From Sphingobium fontiphilum (GTDB taxonomy: Bacteria; Pseudomonadota; Alphaproteobacteria; Sphingomonadales; Sphingomonadaceae): a stretch of DNA of 64,000 nucleotides. A program made the translations under genes and the position numbers. The notes under the pieces were generated by a model that ran no database searches, was not told where the DNA came from, and saw nothing but the letters and a program-made list of their open reading frames with translations. Where the stretch lies: positions 124,001-188,000 of the forward strand of contig NZ_JACIEB010000001.1 in the NCBI RefSeq assembly GCF_014196635.1, written 5' to 3'. Below, piece by piece: positions 54,938-64,000 of this stretch (position 1 is its first letter; each line of letters begins with the position of its first letter).

Positions 54938-56311
54938 ATGACCGATCCTATATCCTCCACCGCCATACGCGCCCGCTTTGCGGCCGCCATGTCCGACATG
55001 TATAGACAGGAAGTGCCGTTGTACGGCGATCTGCTCGACATAGTGTCGAGGGTGAATGCCGCCGTCCTCGCCGCCGAACCCGCGTTGCGCGCCGCATTGG
55101 AAGAGGCGGGCGAACTGGCGCGGCTGGATGCGGAGCGGCACGGCGCGATTCGCGTTGGCACCGCGCAAGAGCTGAGCGCGCTGCGGCGGGTCTTCGCGGT
55201 CATGGGAATGGCGCCGGTCGGCTATTACGACCTGTCGGTCGCCGGCGTACCGGTTCATTCCACCGCCTTTCGCCCGATCGACAGCGAGGCGCTGCGCGCC
55301 AATCCCTTTCGCGTTTTCACTTCGCTGCTTCGCCTGGACCTGATCGCCGATACGGATCTGCGCGCGCAGGCGGCGTCGATACTGGCAGGGCGGCGGATAT
55401 TGTCCGACCGGGCGATGGAACTGGTCGCGCTGCATGAGGAGCGGGGCGGGCTTTCCGATGCCCAGGCGAGCGAATTCGTGGACGAGGTGCTCGACACTTT
55501 CCGCTGGCACGCGCGCGCGATCGTCGATCGGACAAGTTATGACAGGCTGAACGCGGCGCATCGGCTGATCGCTGACATCGTCAGCTTCAGGGGGCCGCAC
55601 ATCAATCATTTGACGCCGCGCACGCTCGACATCGATGCGGCGCAACAGGCGATGCATGACCGCGGCATGGCGGCGAAGGATGTGGTGGAAGGGCCGCCTC
55701 GCCGCGCCGTGCCGATCCTGCTGCGCCAGACGAGTTTCAAGGCGCTGGACGAAAGCATCGGGTTCGTGGACGATTTGGGGCAGACAACGGGCAGCCACAC
55801 CGCGCGCTTCGGTGAAATCGAGCAGCGCGGCGTGGCGCTGACTCCCGCCGGGCGGGCGCTGTATGACGCCTGTCTGGATCGGGCGCGCGGCGCGCAGGGG
55901 TCGCAGGGGGCGGACTATATGGATCGGCTGGCGGCCGCCTTTTCGGCGATGCCGGACGATATCGTGGCGTTGCGTCGAGATGGGCTGGCCTATTTCCGCT
56001 ACAGCGCGACGCCCACCGGGGTCGGGGCGCTGGCCGGTGAGGCTGGCGACGGCGCGGATGTCGAGGCGTGGATCGACGCGGGCTGGATCCGTGCCGATCC
56101 TATCACCTATGAGGATTTTCTGCCGGTGAGCGCAGCGGGCATTTTCCAGTCGAACCTTGAGGGACGCGAACAGGCGGCCTATGCCGCCCATTCGGCGCAG
56201 GCGCAGTTCGAACAGGCGCTGGGTGCGCCCGTTGCCGATCCCTTCGCTCTCTATGCCGCTGAGGAGGCTGCCTCCCGCGCGGCTGCGATAGCGGCGTTGC
56301 GCGGCGCCTGA
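54938..56311 (+). CDS. DUF1338 protein, HglS/YdcJ-family 2-oxoadipate dioxygenase-like
   Basis: The 457-residue cytosolic VOC-fold protein has the family marks VPVHSTAFRPI, FRGPHINHLTPRTLDID and HTARFGEIEQRG, which supply the two His and one Glu that bind Fe(II). Pseudomonas putida HglS converts 2-oxoadipate to D-2-hydroxyglutarate in lysine breakdown. Whether this protein has that substrate is unknown, and no other lysine-degradation gene is visible. GACGGA precedes the ATG at 54938. It diverges from the second hydroxylase. Confidence 0.88.
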   Translation: MTDPISSTAIRARFAAAMSDMYRQEVPLYGDLLDIVSRVNAAVLAAEPALRAALEEAGELARLDAERHGAIRVGTAQELSALRRVFAVMGMAPVGYYDLSVAGVPVHSTAFRPIDSEALRANPFRVFTSLLRLDLIADTDLRAQAASILAGRRILSDRAMELVALHEERGGLSDAQASEFVDEVLDTFRWHARAIVDRTSYDRLNAAHRLIADIVSFRGPHINHLTPRTLDIDAAQQAMHDRGMAAKDVVEGPPRRAVPILLRQTSFKALDESIGFVDDLGQTTGSHTARFGEIEQRGVALTPAGRALYDACLDRARGAQGSQGADYMDRLAAAFSAMPDDIVALRRDGLAYFRYSATPTGVGALAGEAGDGADVEAWIDAGWIRADPITYEDFLPVSAAGIFQSNLEGREQAAYAAHSAQAQFEQALGAPVADPFALYAAEEAASRAAAIAALRGA

Positions 56312-56481
56312 TGCCTTGCTCGTTTATATCTTGCCCTGACCGTTCATCATTCATGCTGGCGCATTTTCGCTGTGGCTCGCGCTTGCGCCAGCCGATATTG
56401 ACAAAATCGCTGCGCCTCAATTAACGCCTCCATGACCGCGGAGGCCGCGAAATTTCCTTTCCGGCGGCGCTGGCGTGCGCC

Positions 56482-57363
56482 ATGCGAGGGGAACGGATTT
56501 TGAGCGACGAGCAATTCATCCTGCGGCTGTCATGCCAGGATCGGCCGGGCATTGTTTCGACGGTGACGACGTTCCTCTTCCACGCCGGTTACAATATTCT
56601 GGACGCGCAGCAGTTCGACGACGAGCTGACCGGCCGCTTTTTTGCGCGCATCCATTTTTCATCGGTTTCCCAACATGGGGCGCTGGATGATCTGCGCCAG
56701 CGTTTTGCCGCGACGGCGGCGGCATTCGACATGGACTGGGCCATTCGCAGCCGGTCGGAGCCCCAGCGCGTGTTGTTGATGGCATCCAAATTCGACCATT
56801 GCCTTGCGGATTTGCTATATCGCTGGCGGACGGGCGAACTGGTGATGAACCCCGTTGGCATCCTGTCCAACCATCCGCGCAAAACCTATGCGTCGCTCGA
56901 CTTTGGCGACATTCCGTTTCACCATCTGCCGATCAGCAAGGACAGCAAACCACAGCAGGAGGCCCGCATCAAGGCGATCGTCGACGAGACGGGCGCAAGT
57001 CTGGTCGTCCTTGCGCGTTACATGCAGATTCTGTCCGATGACCTGTCCGCCTTCCTGTCGGGGCGCTGCATCAACATACATCACAGCTTCCTGCCCGGCT
57101 TCAAGGGAGCGAAGCCCTATCATCAGGCCCATGCCCGGGGGGTCAAGATCATTGGCGCGACGGCGCACTATGTCACGTCGGATCTGGATGAAGGCCCGAT
57201 TATCGAACAGGATGTCGAGCGCGTGAGCCATCGCGATCGGCCCGATGATCTTGTCCGCAAGGGTCGGGACATCGAGCGCCGCGTTCTGGCGCGGGCGGTC
57301 CGCTACCATCTGGACGATCGCGTTATTCTCAATGGATCGACCACCGTCGTTTTTCCCGAGTAA
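56482..57363 (+). CDS. purU: Formyltetrahydrofolate deformylase
   Basis: PurU hydrolyses 10-formyl-THF to formate and THF and so balances the one-carbon pool. The 293-residue protein has an N-terminal ACT domain ([20 protein letters not shown]) and a formyltransferase-fold catalytic domain. The catalytic His is in [16 protein letters not shown] and the Asp in [16 protein letters not shown] at 56500 has a better ribosome-binding site (GAGGGG) than the ATG at 56482, so the true start may be six codons later. It follows the DUF1338 gene by 170 bases. Confidence 0.92.
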   Translation: MRGERILSDEQFILRLSCQDRPGIVSTVTTFLFHAGYNILDAQQFDDELTGRFFARIHFSSVSQHGALDDLRQRFAATAAAFDMDWAIRSRSEPQRVLLMASKFDHCLADLLYRWRTGELVMNPVGILSNHPRKTYASLDFGDIPFHHLPISKDSKPQQEARIKAIVDETGASLVVLARYMQILSDDLSAFLSGRCINIHHSFLPGFKGAKPYHQAHARGVKIIGATAHYVTSDLDEGPIIEQDVERVSHRDRPDDLVRKGRDIERRVLARAVRYHLDDRVILNGSTTVVFPE

Positions 57364-57485
57364 CCGGTCCCGACCCCATTGGTTGTTGAGATTTGCCGCG
57401 AGTTGATTGCGGCTGAGCAGAGATGGATGAGCGCGGTGAAGCTCTGATCGGTTTCGACAGGACTGGTGCGCTGCGGCATTGGTGA

Positions 57486-57992
57486 GATGACAACAGTTGC
57501 CCCGCGTCGGTTCAGTGCGGGGAAATCGAGCGCGCCGCGTTGCAGGGGTGTCGACGGATATTGAGTCTGACCGGAACGGGCACGCGCGTCCTCGACCTTT
57601 TGGGCGGGGATGCGGAGGAGATGGTCGCGCTGGACGTCAACAGGGCTCAGAATTTTCTGCTGGAGTTGAAGATTGCGGCGATTGCCCGGCTGGATCGGAC
57701 CGCCAGCACTTATGTGGCGGCATTTTCCGAACGCGGCGCGGCAACATTCATCGCCAATCTCGAAACATCCTTGCACCTTCACCCCTGGGGCGACCATGAT
57801 CTGCCGGTAACGGTGAATGACGGCGCGGCGGGCACTACGGGCTTCAAGCGCAATCGCGAAGCCAGCGCCGAAAGGAAGTTCACGGCCTTTTATCTTCGCC
57901 ATCTCCCCCGGACGCGCCGAGGGCCCTTTGCCGCGCTCGGCGCAATCGCCAATCGGGTTGGCATGCCTTTGTTGCTTAAATACAACCTTTAG
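57486..57992 (+). pseudogene. Remnant of a DUF3419 (BtaA-like) methyltransferase-fold gene
   Basis: An open frame without a proper start contains CGEIERAALQGCRRILSL, TGTGTRVLDLLGGDAEEMVA and LDVNRAQNFLLELKIAAIA. That is the SAM-binding core of the DUF3419 family, which includes BtaA of betaine-lipid synthesis. The expected N-terminal and C-terminal parts (full length about 350-400 residues) are absent, and likeness fades after about 57730. I read it as a decayed fragment. The rest of the roughly 825 bases between purU and the small gene at 58189 shows no other gene. Confidence 0.55.
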
Positions 57993-58188
57993 CTGCTCGC
58001 TGGACGATTGGCTCATGCGGACGCGCCGGTTGTCGAACCCCGAAAGCTCGCTTCTACAATATCCGGCAACTTTTGCTTGCCTTCCAGGCATTGCGGAGCG
58101 ATCCTACGCCGGATCGGGTCAAGCGCGGTTTGCGCCGATCCCGACGGGTATCCAGAACAATCTGGAGCATGGAAAGAGGGTAAATGGA

Positions 58189-58446
58189 ATGGAAGGCATA
58201 GAGGTCGATTCTGGCGAGAAGGCGATCATCATCTTGCAGAGTTTGATCTGCTATCTGCGCGAGAAGAATGTTCTTAGCCGGGCAGACATCGAGGAACTGA
58301 GGGACCGGGTTGACGCGCGGATTTCCGCTGCGGAAAAATCCATGCCCTGCGACTTGGCTACGGCTGCAGCCGCAGCCCGCGAAATGGCCAGTCTCGAGCA
58401 ATTCTGCGGCAAGCGCTATGGTGGCAAGCATCGCAAGAGCCACTGA
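58189..58446 (+). CDS. Small helical protein of unknown function (85 aa)
   Basis: The protein begins MEGIEVDSGEKAIIILQSLI and continues with an amphipathic helix (SRADIEELRDRVDARISAA), an Ala-rich helix and a basic tail (KRYGGKHRKSH). There is no signal peptide or membrane helix. An AGAGGG lies about 8 bases before the ATG. The frame stays open far upstream, but that part lacks protein character. I do not recognise a family. It converges on the TetR gene. Confidence 0.6.
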   Translation: MEGIEVDSGEKAIIILQSLICYLREKNVLSRADIEELRDRVDARISAAEKSMPCDLATAAAAAREMASLEQFCGKRYGGKHRKSH

Positions 58447-58508
58447 TCCGAACAATCTGACCGGGCGCAGTCGCTGCGTGCGGCGCCCGGCATTTTACAG
58501 GGCGACGC

Positions 58509-59138
58509 CTACAGGGCTCTGAGCGCCGCCACCATCATCCGTGCGCTCTGTTCCGCCGTCTGTGAAGCATCGAGGCGCGGCATCGCTAGACGGCGATGCC
58601 CAAGACCGAACATGCAGCCGAGCATCAATTCCGCCGCCCCCTCCAGTTGGTCACCAGCAAGTGAAGGATTCGCCGCGAGCGCGAAACCGCGCAGATAGCT
58701 GCGCAGCCGCTCGCACATTTTGCCGATCGTCTGGCCCACGCGCTCGTTGCGCGACCCTTCGGCGAGAATGTCGAACGAAAGGGCTTCGTCGCTGTCCCTC
58801 ATGGCGTGGAGGAACAGTTCCTCGATGGATTTCTCGATGGTGATCTCACCCGTCCCAAGCCTTTGGCGTATCCTTTCAAGATCGGCTATCTTCTCGTCGA
58901 AATCGGCGTGAACAATCGCCTCTATGATCTCGGCCTTGCTCTTGAACGAACGGTAGATCAGTCCGACTGACATGTCGGCCGCCGCCGCCAGTTCCGACAT
59001 TGAAGTCTGATGGAATCCGTTCGTTGCAAACAGGTCTTTGGCAGCGTGCCGGATACGATCCGCACTGGGCAATTTGTCTTTCACTGCACCCCTTCCATCG
59101 CCTTGGACGCTTTTTAGCTTGAATTGTTCATGGTCCAT
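58509..59138 (-). CDS. TetR-family repressor of the adjacent RND efflux operon
   Basis: The 209-residue protein has a TetR helix-turn-helix (TSMSELAAAADMSVGLIYRSF) after an AKDLFATNGFHQ lead helix. A ligand-binding C-terminal domain follows. It diverges from the efflux adaptor gene with 70 bases between, and a palindrome lies in that gap. The AcrR/TtgR arrangement indicates that it represses the pump until a toxic compound binds. Confidence 0.9.
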   Translation of the reverse strand: MDHEQFKLKSVQGDGRGAVKDKLPSADRIRHAAKDLFATNGFHQTSMSELAAAADMSVGLIYRSFKSKAEIIEAIVHADFDEKIADLERIRQRLGTGEITIEKSIEELFLHAMRDSDEALSFDILAEGSRNERVGQTIGKMCERLRSYLRGFALAANPSLAGDQLEGAAELMLGCMFGLGHRRLAMPRLDASQTAEQSARMMVAALRAL

Positions 59139-59156
59139 TTCTATCTGAAACGCAAT

Positions 59157-59172
59157 GTGAATGATCGTTCAC
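59157..59172. promoter_or_regulatory. Candidate TetR operator
   Basis: GTGAATGATCGTTCAC is a 16-bp near-perfect palindrome (one mismatched pair). It is 18 bases from the TetR start codon and 36 bases from the adaptor start codon, so one site could control both. Confidence 0.65.
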
Positions 59173-59208
59173 TCTCCCCCTCCCAATGCTCATAAAGAGA
59201 GAACCCAC

Positions 59209-60369
59209 ATGCAAAAGGCGGTCATAGCGGGAAGCCTCGCCTGGGCCTCAGCCCTGGTATTGCCGCTGCTGCTCGGCGGCTGTGGCAGTGAACAGCCTCC
59301 GGCTCCTGCTGCCCCGTCTGTTGGCGTTGTGACGCTCACCACCGAGTCGGTTGAGTTGACCAACGAATTGCCTGGCCGCATCGCAGCGCTTGAAACGGCG
59401 GACGTGCGCCCGCAGGTTACAGGTGTGATCCGCCGCCGGCTCTTCACCGAAGGCAGCTTCGTCAAGGCCGGTCAGCTTCTTTATGAGATAGAGGATGCTC
59501 CCTATCGCGCCGCTCTCGCGCAGGCGCAGGGCTCGCTCGCCGTCGCCAAAGCCACGATCAACGCCACCGCGCTGCAGGCGCAGCGTTATAGAGATCTGAT
59601 CGCGATCAACGCTGTCAGCAAACAGCAATATGACGATGCCGCCGCCGCCGCACAGCAGGCGCGCGCCAATGTTGCGGCGCAACAAGGCGCGGTTCAGGCT
59701 GCCCAGGTGAATCAGAACTTCACACGCATCCGCGCGCCCATCTCCGGCCGCATCGGCCGTTCGCTCTTTACCCCCGGCGCGCTCGTTTCGGCGACGCAGG
59801 CCGATCCTCTGGCGACCATCCAGCGCACCGACACAGTCTATGTCGACGTTACGCAATCCGCCGCTCAGATCATTGACCTGAAGCAGGCTATGGCGTCGGG
59901 CGGCGTGAGCGAGGCGGATGGCGCACCGATCCGGCTGCTCCTGCCCAATGGTTCCGTTTACCCGATTGAAGGCCGGCTTCAGTTCGCCGACGTCACGGTC
60001 GATCCAAGTTCCGGCTCGGTCGTTTTGCGCGCGACCTTTCCCAACCCTGACGGCCTTCTGCTGCCTGGCATGTATGTTCGCGCCAGGCTCGTCGAAGGTT
60101 TGCGCCGGAACGTCATCCTCGCGCCGCAGCAAGGGGTGACGCGCGATCCGCGTGGCCGCGCGACAGCGATGGTGGTGGGCAAGGACGGCAAGGTCGAAAT
60201 CCGCCAGATCGAGACTGATCGCGCGGTGGGCGGCAAGTGGATCGTCACCAGGGGGCTCAAGGCAGGTGACCGGCTGATCGTCGAAGGTCTGGTGAATCTT
60301 CGCCCCGGTACAGTGGTCAAGCCGGGAGCGCCGCAACAGGTCACCGTGGCGTCGGGCGAGGGCCGTTAA
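59209..60369 (+). CDS. RND efflux periplasmic adaptor (AcrA family)
   Basis: The 386-residue lipoprotein joins the inner-membrane pump to the outer-membrane channel. The lipobox is LLGGC. A split lipoyl domain surrounds an alpha-helical hairpin rich in Ala/Gln (about 95-165). VRPQVTGVIRRRLFTEGSFV and FTRIRAPISGRIG are typical adaptor signatures. AGAGAG precedes the ATG at 59209. It is 3 bases before the pump gene. Confidence 0.93.
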   Translation: MQKAVIAGSLAWASALVLPLLLGGCGSEQPPAPAAPSVGVVTLTTESVELTNELPGRIAALETADVRPQVTGVIRRRLFTEGSFVKAGQLLYEIEDAPYRAALAQAQGSLAVAKATINATALQAQRYRDLIAINAVSKQQYDDAAAAAQQARANVAAQQGAVQAAQVNQNFTRIRAPISGRIGRSLFTPGALVSATQADPLATIQRTDTVYVDVTQSAAQIIDLKQAMASGGVSEADGAPIRLLLPNGSVYPIEGRLQFADVTVDPSSGSVVLRATFPNPDGLLLPGMYVRARLVEGLRRNVILAPQQGVTRDPRGRATAMVVGKDGKVEIRQIETDRAVGGKWIVTRGLKAGDRLIVEGLVNLRPGTVVKPGAPQQVTVASGEGR

Positions 60370-60372
60370 GTC

Positions 60373-63300
60373 ATGTCCCGCTATTTCATCGACAGGCCCA
60401 TCTTTGCATGGGTTATCGCCATCGTCATGATGCTTGCCGGCGTCCTGGCGGTCCGTTCGCTGGCCGTTGCACAGTTCCCGGAAATCGCCGCCCCTGCCGT
60501 GCAGATATCCGCCCGCTATCCCGGCGCCGATGCCGAGACGCTGGAATCGACCACCACGCAAGTGATCGAACAGCAGCTCAAGGGCATAGATCACCTGCGC
60601 TACTTCTCCTCGTCAAGCGACAGCGCAGGCAATCTCTCGATCACGCTGACCTTCGAGCAAGGTACTGATCCGGATATCGCGCAGGTCCAGGTTCAGAACA
60701 AGCTCTCGCAGGCGACGCCGCTGCTTCCGCAGGAAGTGCAGCAGCAGGGCCTTCGCGTGACGAAGTCGTCTGCGACCTTTCTCATGATCATGGCGGTCTA
60801 TGCTGATGACGGCATTCACGACGAGCAGGACGCGAGCGATTTCGTCGCAAGCTCGCTGCAGGATCCGATCAGCCGCGTAAGCGGCGTGGGCGACACCCAG
60901 TTGCTGGGCGCGCAATATTCGATGCGCGTGTGGCTCGATCCCTTCAGGATGGCCAACCTCGGCGTCACCGTGACCGATGTGATCGCAGCGATCCGGGAGC
61001 AGAACGCCCAGGTTTCAGCCGGCCAGATCGGCGGATCGCCCTCACCCAAGGGGCAGGCGCTCAACGCCACGATCACCGCCCAGACGCGCCTGCGCACTGT
61101 AGACCAGTTTCGGCAGATCATGCTCCGCAACAATTCCGATGGCTCGGTGGTGCGGCTGGCCGACGTCGCGCGGGTTGAAATCGGCTCGGAAAACTACAGC
61201 TTTAGCGCGAAGCTCAACGGCCACCCCGCCGCCGGCTTTGGCATCAAGCTGGCTCCCGGCGCCAATGCGCTGGAGACGGTGGATGGAGTGAAGACTGAGA
61301 TTGAACAGCTCTCGAAAAGCTTCCCGAGCTGGGTGAAGTACAAGTTCCCGGTCGACAACTCGACCTACGTCAAGCTGTCCGTGGAGCAAGTGATTCGCAC
61401 GCTTGTGGAAGCAGTCCTGCTTGTGTTCGTTGTGATGTTCCTGTTCCTTCAGAACTGGCGCGCAACGCTGATCCCGACGATCACGGTGCCGGTCGTGCTG
61501 CTGGGGTCGCTCGCGATCCTGCAGCTGGCGGGCTTCACCATCAACACGCTCACCCTGTTCGGCATGGTGCTTGCGATCGGCCTTCTGGTCGACGACGCCA
61601 TCGTCGTCGTGGAGAATGTCGAACGCCTGATCCAGACCGAGGGGCTGAGTCCGAAGGAGGCGGCGCGCCGGTCGATGGACGAGATCAGCGGCGCGCTGAT
61701 CGGTATCGGTCTCGTGCTGTCGGCGGTGTTCCTGCCGATGGCCTTCTTCGGCGGATCGACCGGCGTTATCTTCCGTCAGTTCTCGATCACCATCGTCTCC
61801 TCGATGGTGCTTTCGGTGCTTGTCGCATTGATCCTGACGCCGGCGCTGTGCGCCACCATCCTGAAGCCATCCCCAGACGGGCACGGGCATCGCGGTGTTG
61901 GACAGACGGGGATCGCCGGATTTTTCAACCGCTTCTTCCACGGCTTCAACACCAGGTTCGACCAGGGCATCGACCGCTACGGCAAGGTCGTTGACAAGGT
62001 AGAGCGCAACTGGGTGCGCACCATGTGCGTCTACGCGCTCATTGTTGTGGGCATGGGCGTGATCTTCCTGCGACTTCCCGGGGGCTTCCTGCCAGAGGAG
62101 GATCAGGGCCGCCTGATCAACCAGGTCTCGCTGCCTGCCGGCGCGACCATCGAGGAGACGGAACGCACGCTCGCGCGGGTGCGTGAGCATTATTTCAAGG
62201 CAGAAAAGGCCAATGTGTCCGACGTTTTCACGATCGCCGGCTTCGGCTTCGTGGGCCAGGGGCAAAATGTGGGCATCGCTTTTGCGCGCATGAACGATTG
62301 GTCTGAGCGCCGGGGCAAGGACAATCATGTCAACGCCATCGCCCAGCGCGCCAACAAGGCCTTCCGCAAGATCACCGCAGGCATGGCGATCGCCTTCGTG
62401 CCACCCGCTGTGCAGGAGCTGGGCAACGCCACCGGCTTCGAGTTTCAGCTTGTCGATCATGGCGGGCTGGGCCATGAGAAGATGATTGAGGCCCGCAACC
62501 AGCTGCTGGGCATGGCCAAGGGCGAAAAGCGCCTTGCACAGGTTCGACCCAACGGCCTTGAGGACACGCCCCAGCTCAAGCTTGACGTCGATCAGGCCGC
62601 CGCCGGGGCCCTGGGTATTTCGCAATCAGACATCAATTCGACCATCAGCACCGCGATGGGCAGCACCTATGTCAACGACTTCATCGACCGCGACCGGGTG
62701 AAGAGGGTCTTTGTGCAGGCGGACGCTCCGTTTCGTACGACGCCCGAGTCCATCGGCCAGTTCTATGTGCGCGGCAGTTCGGGCGTGATGGCCCCGATCT
62801 CCTCCTTCGCCAGGACGGAGTGGACCCGCGGTCCCGCCAAGCTTGAGCGTTTTAACGGCGTCTCGTCGATGCAGATCATGGGCGCGCCCGCACCGGGCGT
62901 CTCGACGGGCGAGGCCATGAACCTGATAGAGGGCATGGCCGCCAAGCTGCCCTCCGGCGTCGGTCTGAAATGGAGCGGCATATCCTATGAGGAAAGGACC
63001 TCCAGCGGTCAGGCCCCGGCGCTCTATGCGCTCTCCATGCTGATCGTTTTCCTGTGCCTCGCCGCCCTCTATGAAAGCTGGTCGGTGCCGATCGCTGTCA
63101 TGCTGGTGGTGCCGCTGGGCGTGCTTGGCGCGGTCGTAGCGGCAAGTCTGGTAGGGCTTAACAACGACATCTACCTGCAGGTCGGGCTCATCACCACAAT
63201 TGGCGTTTCGGCTAAGAACGCAATTCTCATCGTCGAGTTTGCAGAAGAGAAGATGCGCGAGGGCCTGCCGCCGGTCGAAGCCGCGTTGGAAGCAGGCAAG

Positions 63301-63570
63301 CTGCGTTTGCGGCCGATCCTTATGACCAGCCTCGCCTTCATCTTCGGCGTGCTACCGCTGGCGCTTTCCACCGGCGCGGGCGCCGGGGGGCAGAATGCGA
63401 TCGGCTGGGCGGTGGTCGGCGGCATGCTCTCAGCCACCGTGCTGGCCATCTTCTTCGTGCCCGTATTCTTTACCGTAGTTAAACGCCTGTTTCGTGAACA
63501 CCACAGGCGCGGCGATGACCAACGGGGCATCCTCGAAAGCGAGGCCCGGGGCGCACCGCAGGAGTCATGA
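60373..63570 (+). CDS. RND multidrug efflux pump, HAE1 family (AcrB-like)
   Basis: This is a full-length 1065-residue inner-membrane transporter with 12 TM helices and two large periplasmic loops. Family motifs include the start [20 protein letters not shown], the proton-relay double Asp in [16 protein letters not shown] and the repeat-2 motif [19 protein letters not shown]1 pumps expel hydrophobic and amphiphilic drugs. It sits between the adaptor and the outer-membrane channel gene, whose ATG overlaps its stop (ATGA). Confidence 0.95.
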   Translation: MSRYFIDRPIFAWVIAIVMMLAGVLAVRSLAVAQFPEIAAPAVQISARYPGADAETLESTTTQVIEQQLKGIDHLRYFSSSSDSAGNLSITLTFEQGTDPDIAQVQVQNKLSQATPLLPQEVQQQGLRVTKSSATFLMIMAVYADDGIHDEQDASDFVASSLQDPISRVSGVGDTQLLGAQYSMRVWLDPFRMANLGVTVTDVIAAIREQNAQVSAGQIGGSPSPKGQALNATITAQTRLRTVDQFRQIMLRNNSDGSVVRLADVARVEIGSENYSFSAKLNGHPAAGFGIKLAPGANALETVDGVKTEIEQLSKSFPSWVKYKFPVDNSTYVKLSVEQVIRTLVEAVLLVFVVMFLFLQNWRATLIPTITVPVVLLGSLAILQLAGFTINTLTLFGMVLAIGLLVDDAIVVVENVERLIQTEGLSPKEAARRSMDEISGALIGIGLVLSAVFLPMAFFGGSTGVIFRQFSITIVSSMVLSVLVALILTPALCATILKPSPDGHGHRGVGQTGIAGFFNRFFHGFNTRFDQGIDRYGKVVDKVERNWVRTMCVYALIVVGMGVIFLRLPGGFLPEEDQGRLINQVSLPAGATIEETERTLARVREHYFKAEKANVSDVFTIAGFGFVGQGQNVGIAFARMNDWSERRGKDNHVNAIAQRANKAFRKITAGMAIAFVPPAVQELGNATGFEFQLVDHGGLGHEKMIEARNQLLGMAKGEKRLAQVRPNGLEDTPQLKLDVDQAAAGALGISQSDINSTISTAMGSTYVNDFIDRDRVKRVFVQADAPFRTTPESIGQFYVRGSSGVMAPISSFARTEWTRGPAKLERFNGVSSMQIMGAPAPGVSTGEAMNLIEGMAAKLPSGVGLKWSGISYEERTSSGQAPALYALSMLIVFLCLAALYESWSVPIAVMLVVPLGVLGAVVAASLVGLNNDIYLQVGLITTIGVSAKNAILIVEFAEEKMREGLPPVEAALEAGKLRLRPILMTSLAFIFGVLPLALSTGAGAGGQNAIGWAVVGGMLSATVLAIFFVPVFFTVVKRLFREHHRRGDDQRGILESEARGAPQES

Positions 63571-64000
63571 CAATGAAGAAGATGAGAGCGCTTACCGCCA
63601 CTTCGCTGGCGCTTGTGCTGGCCGCCTGCAACATGGCGCCCAAATATGTCCGGCCGGACCTGCCCGTCGCTCCTGCCATCCCAGCGGGGCCGGGCGAGGG
63701 CGTTGCGCAAACAGCAGGGCAGGGTCCGGTCGTTTCGGCCGATACTGCCTGGAAGGATTTCTTCACCGACCCGCGTCTGGCGCGGGTAATCCGGACCGCT
63801 CTCGACAACAATCGCGACCTGCGCATCGCGCTCGCCAATGTCGAACAGGCGCGTGCGCAGTATCGCGTGCAGCGCGCCGACCTTCTGCCAACGGCAGCCG
63901 CGAGCGGCCGTGCGACCTACCAGGATCAGCCCTTCGCGCAGGGCGTGGGCGGCGCTGCGTCGGGGCGGACCGACGTCTACACTGCTTCGGTGGGCGTCTC
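63567..64000 (+). CDS. RND outer-membrane channel lipoprotein (OprM/NodT family), 5' part
   Basis: The gene is cut by the window end after about 144 codons. The visible part has a lipoprotein signal (LVLAAC), then [13 protein letters not shown], which is the family start. [20 protein letters not shown] and [18 protein letters not shown] belong to the TolC-like first helical repeat. GGAG precedes the ATG, which overlaps the pump stop. An ATG at 63573 is an alternative. Confidence 0.92.
   Translation, partial: MTMKKMRALTATSLALVLAACNMAPKYVRPDLPVAPAIPAGPGEGVAQTAGQGPVVSADTAWKDFFTDPRLARVIRTALDNNRDLRIALANVEQARAQYRVQRADLLPTAAASGRATYQDQPFAQGVGGAASGRTDVYTASVGV

Noticed and set aside
57303..58091. A 262-codon minus-strand frame opposite the DUF3419 remnant
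   Set aside because: It has no start signal or domain, and the plus strand carries the recognisable DUF3419 core.

Overview
The window is a GC-rich stretch of an alphaproteobacterial chromosome, almost certainly from a sphingomonad (Sphingobium/Novosphingobium/Sphingomonas type). The support is the DksA with a one-cysteine zinc knuckle, an RcdA-type DUF1465 protein beside two DUF465 proteins, the serS-surE-nlpD block, tamA-tamB, and several TonB-dependent receptors. I see no rRNA, tRNA, CRISPR array, insertion sequence or prophage. The genus is an inference.

Positions 1-31700 are mostly housekeeping. They hold argC with an NlpC/P60 hydrolase and a MarR regulator, a leucyl aminopeptidase, rimO, a K+ channel, an NlpD-like protein with surE and serS, a serine-rich surface protein, dksA, a PilZ protein, a DUF465 pair, rcdA (with a candidate CtrA box), tamA-tamB and an outer-membrane barrel. 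A peroxide-defence block follows (ahpC, ahpF, an L,D-transpeptidase, katA). A Fur-box-controlled siderophore receptor operon with a PepSY protein runs leftward, and an arsR-arsC-acr3 operon diverges from it.

Positions 33784-57363 are the accessory heart of the window. A leftward eight-gene operon encodes an ABC importer (lipoprotein, permease, ATPase), a NikR-like ribbon-helix-helix regulator, two DUF1989 proteins, a urea/guanidine carboxylase and allophanate hydrolase. This is a complete route from guanidine (or urea) to ammonia and CO2. To its right lie two metallo-beta-lactamase-fold proteins, a secreted beta-propeller, two membrane di-iron hydroxylase paralogues, a TonB-dependent receptor, a TPR-sulfotransferase, a DUF1338 dioxygenase (HglS/YdcJ family) and purU.

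The most interesting observation is a 26-bp palindrome, TATTAC-N14-GTAATA. It occurs four times, always in or at promoter regions of this locus: before the NikR-like gene (41134), before the ABC/carboxylase operon (43895), before the first hydroxylase (47277) and before the second hydroxylase (54629). The NikR-like protein has lost three of the four residues that bind nickel in NikR. I infer that it is a non-nickel sensor whose regulon ties guanidine/urea assimilation to the membrane hydroxylases, and that the locus may take up and strip a substituted guanidine or urea compound.

Positions 57486-64000 hold a DUF3419 gene remnant, a small helical protein and a TetR-controlled RND efflux operon (adaptor, pump, and an outer-membrane channel cut by the window end).
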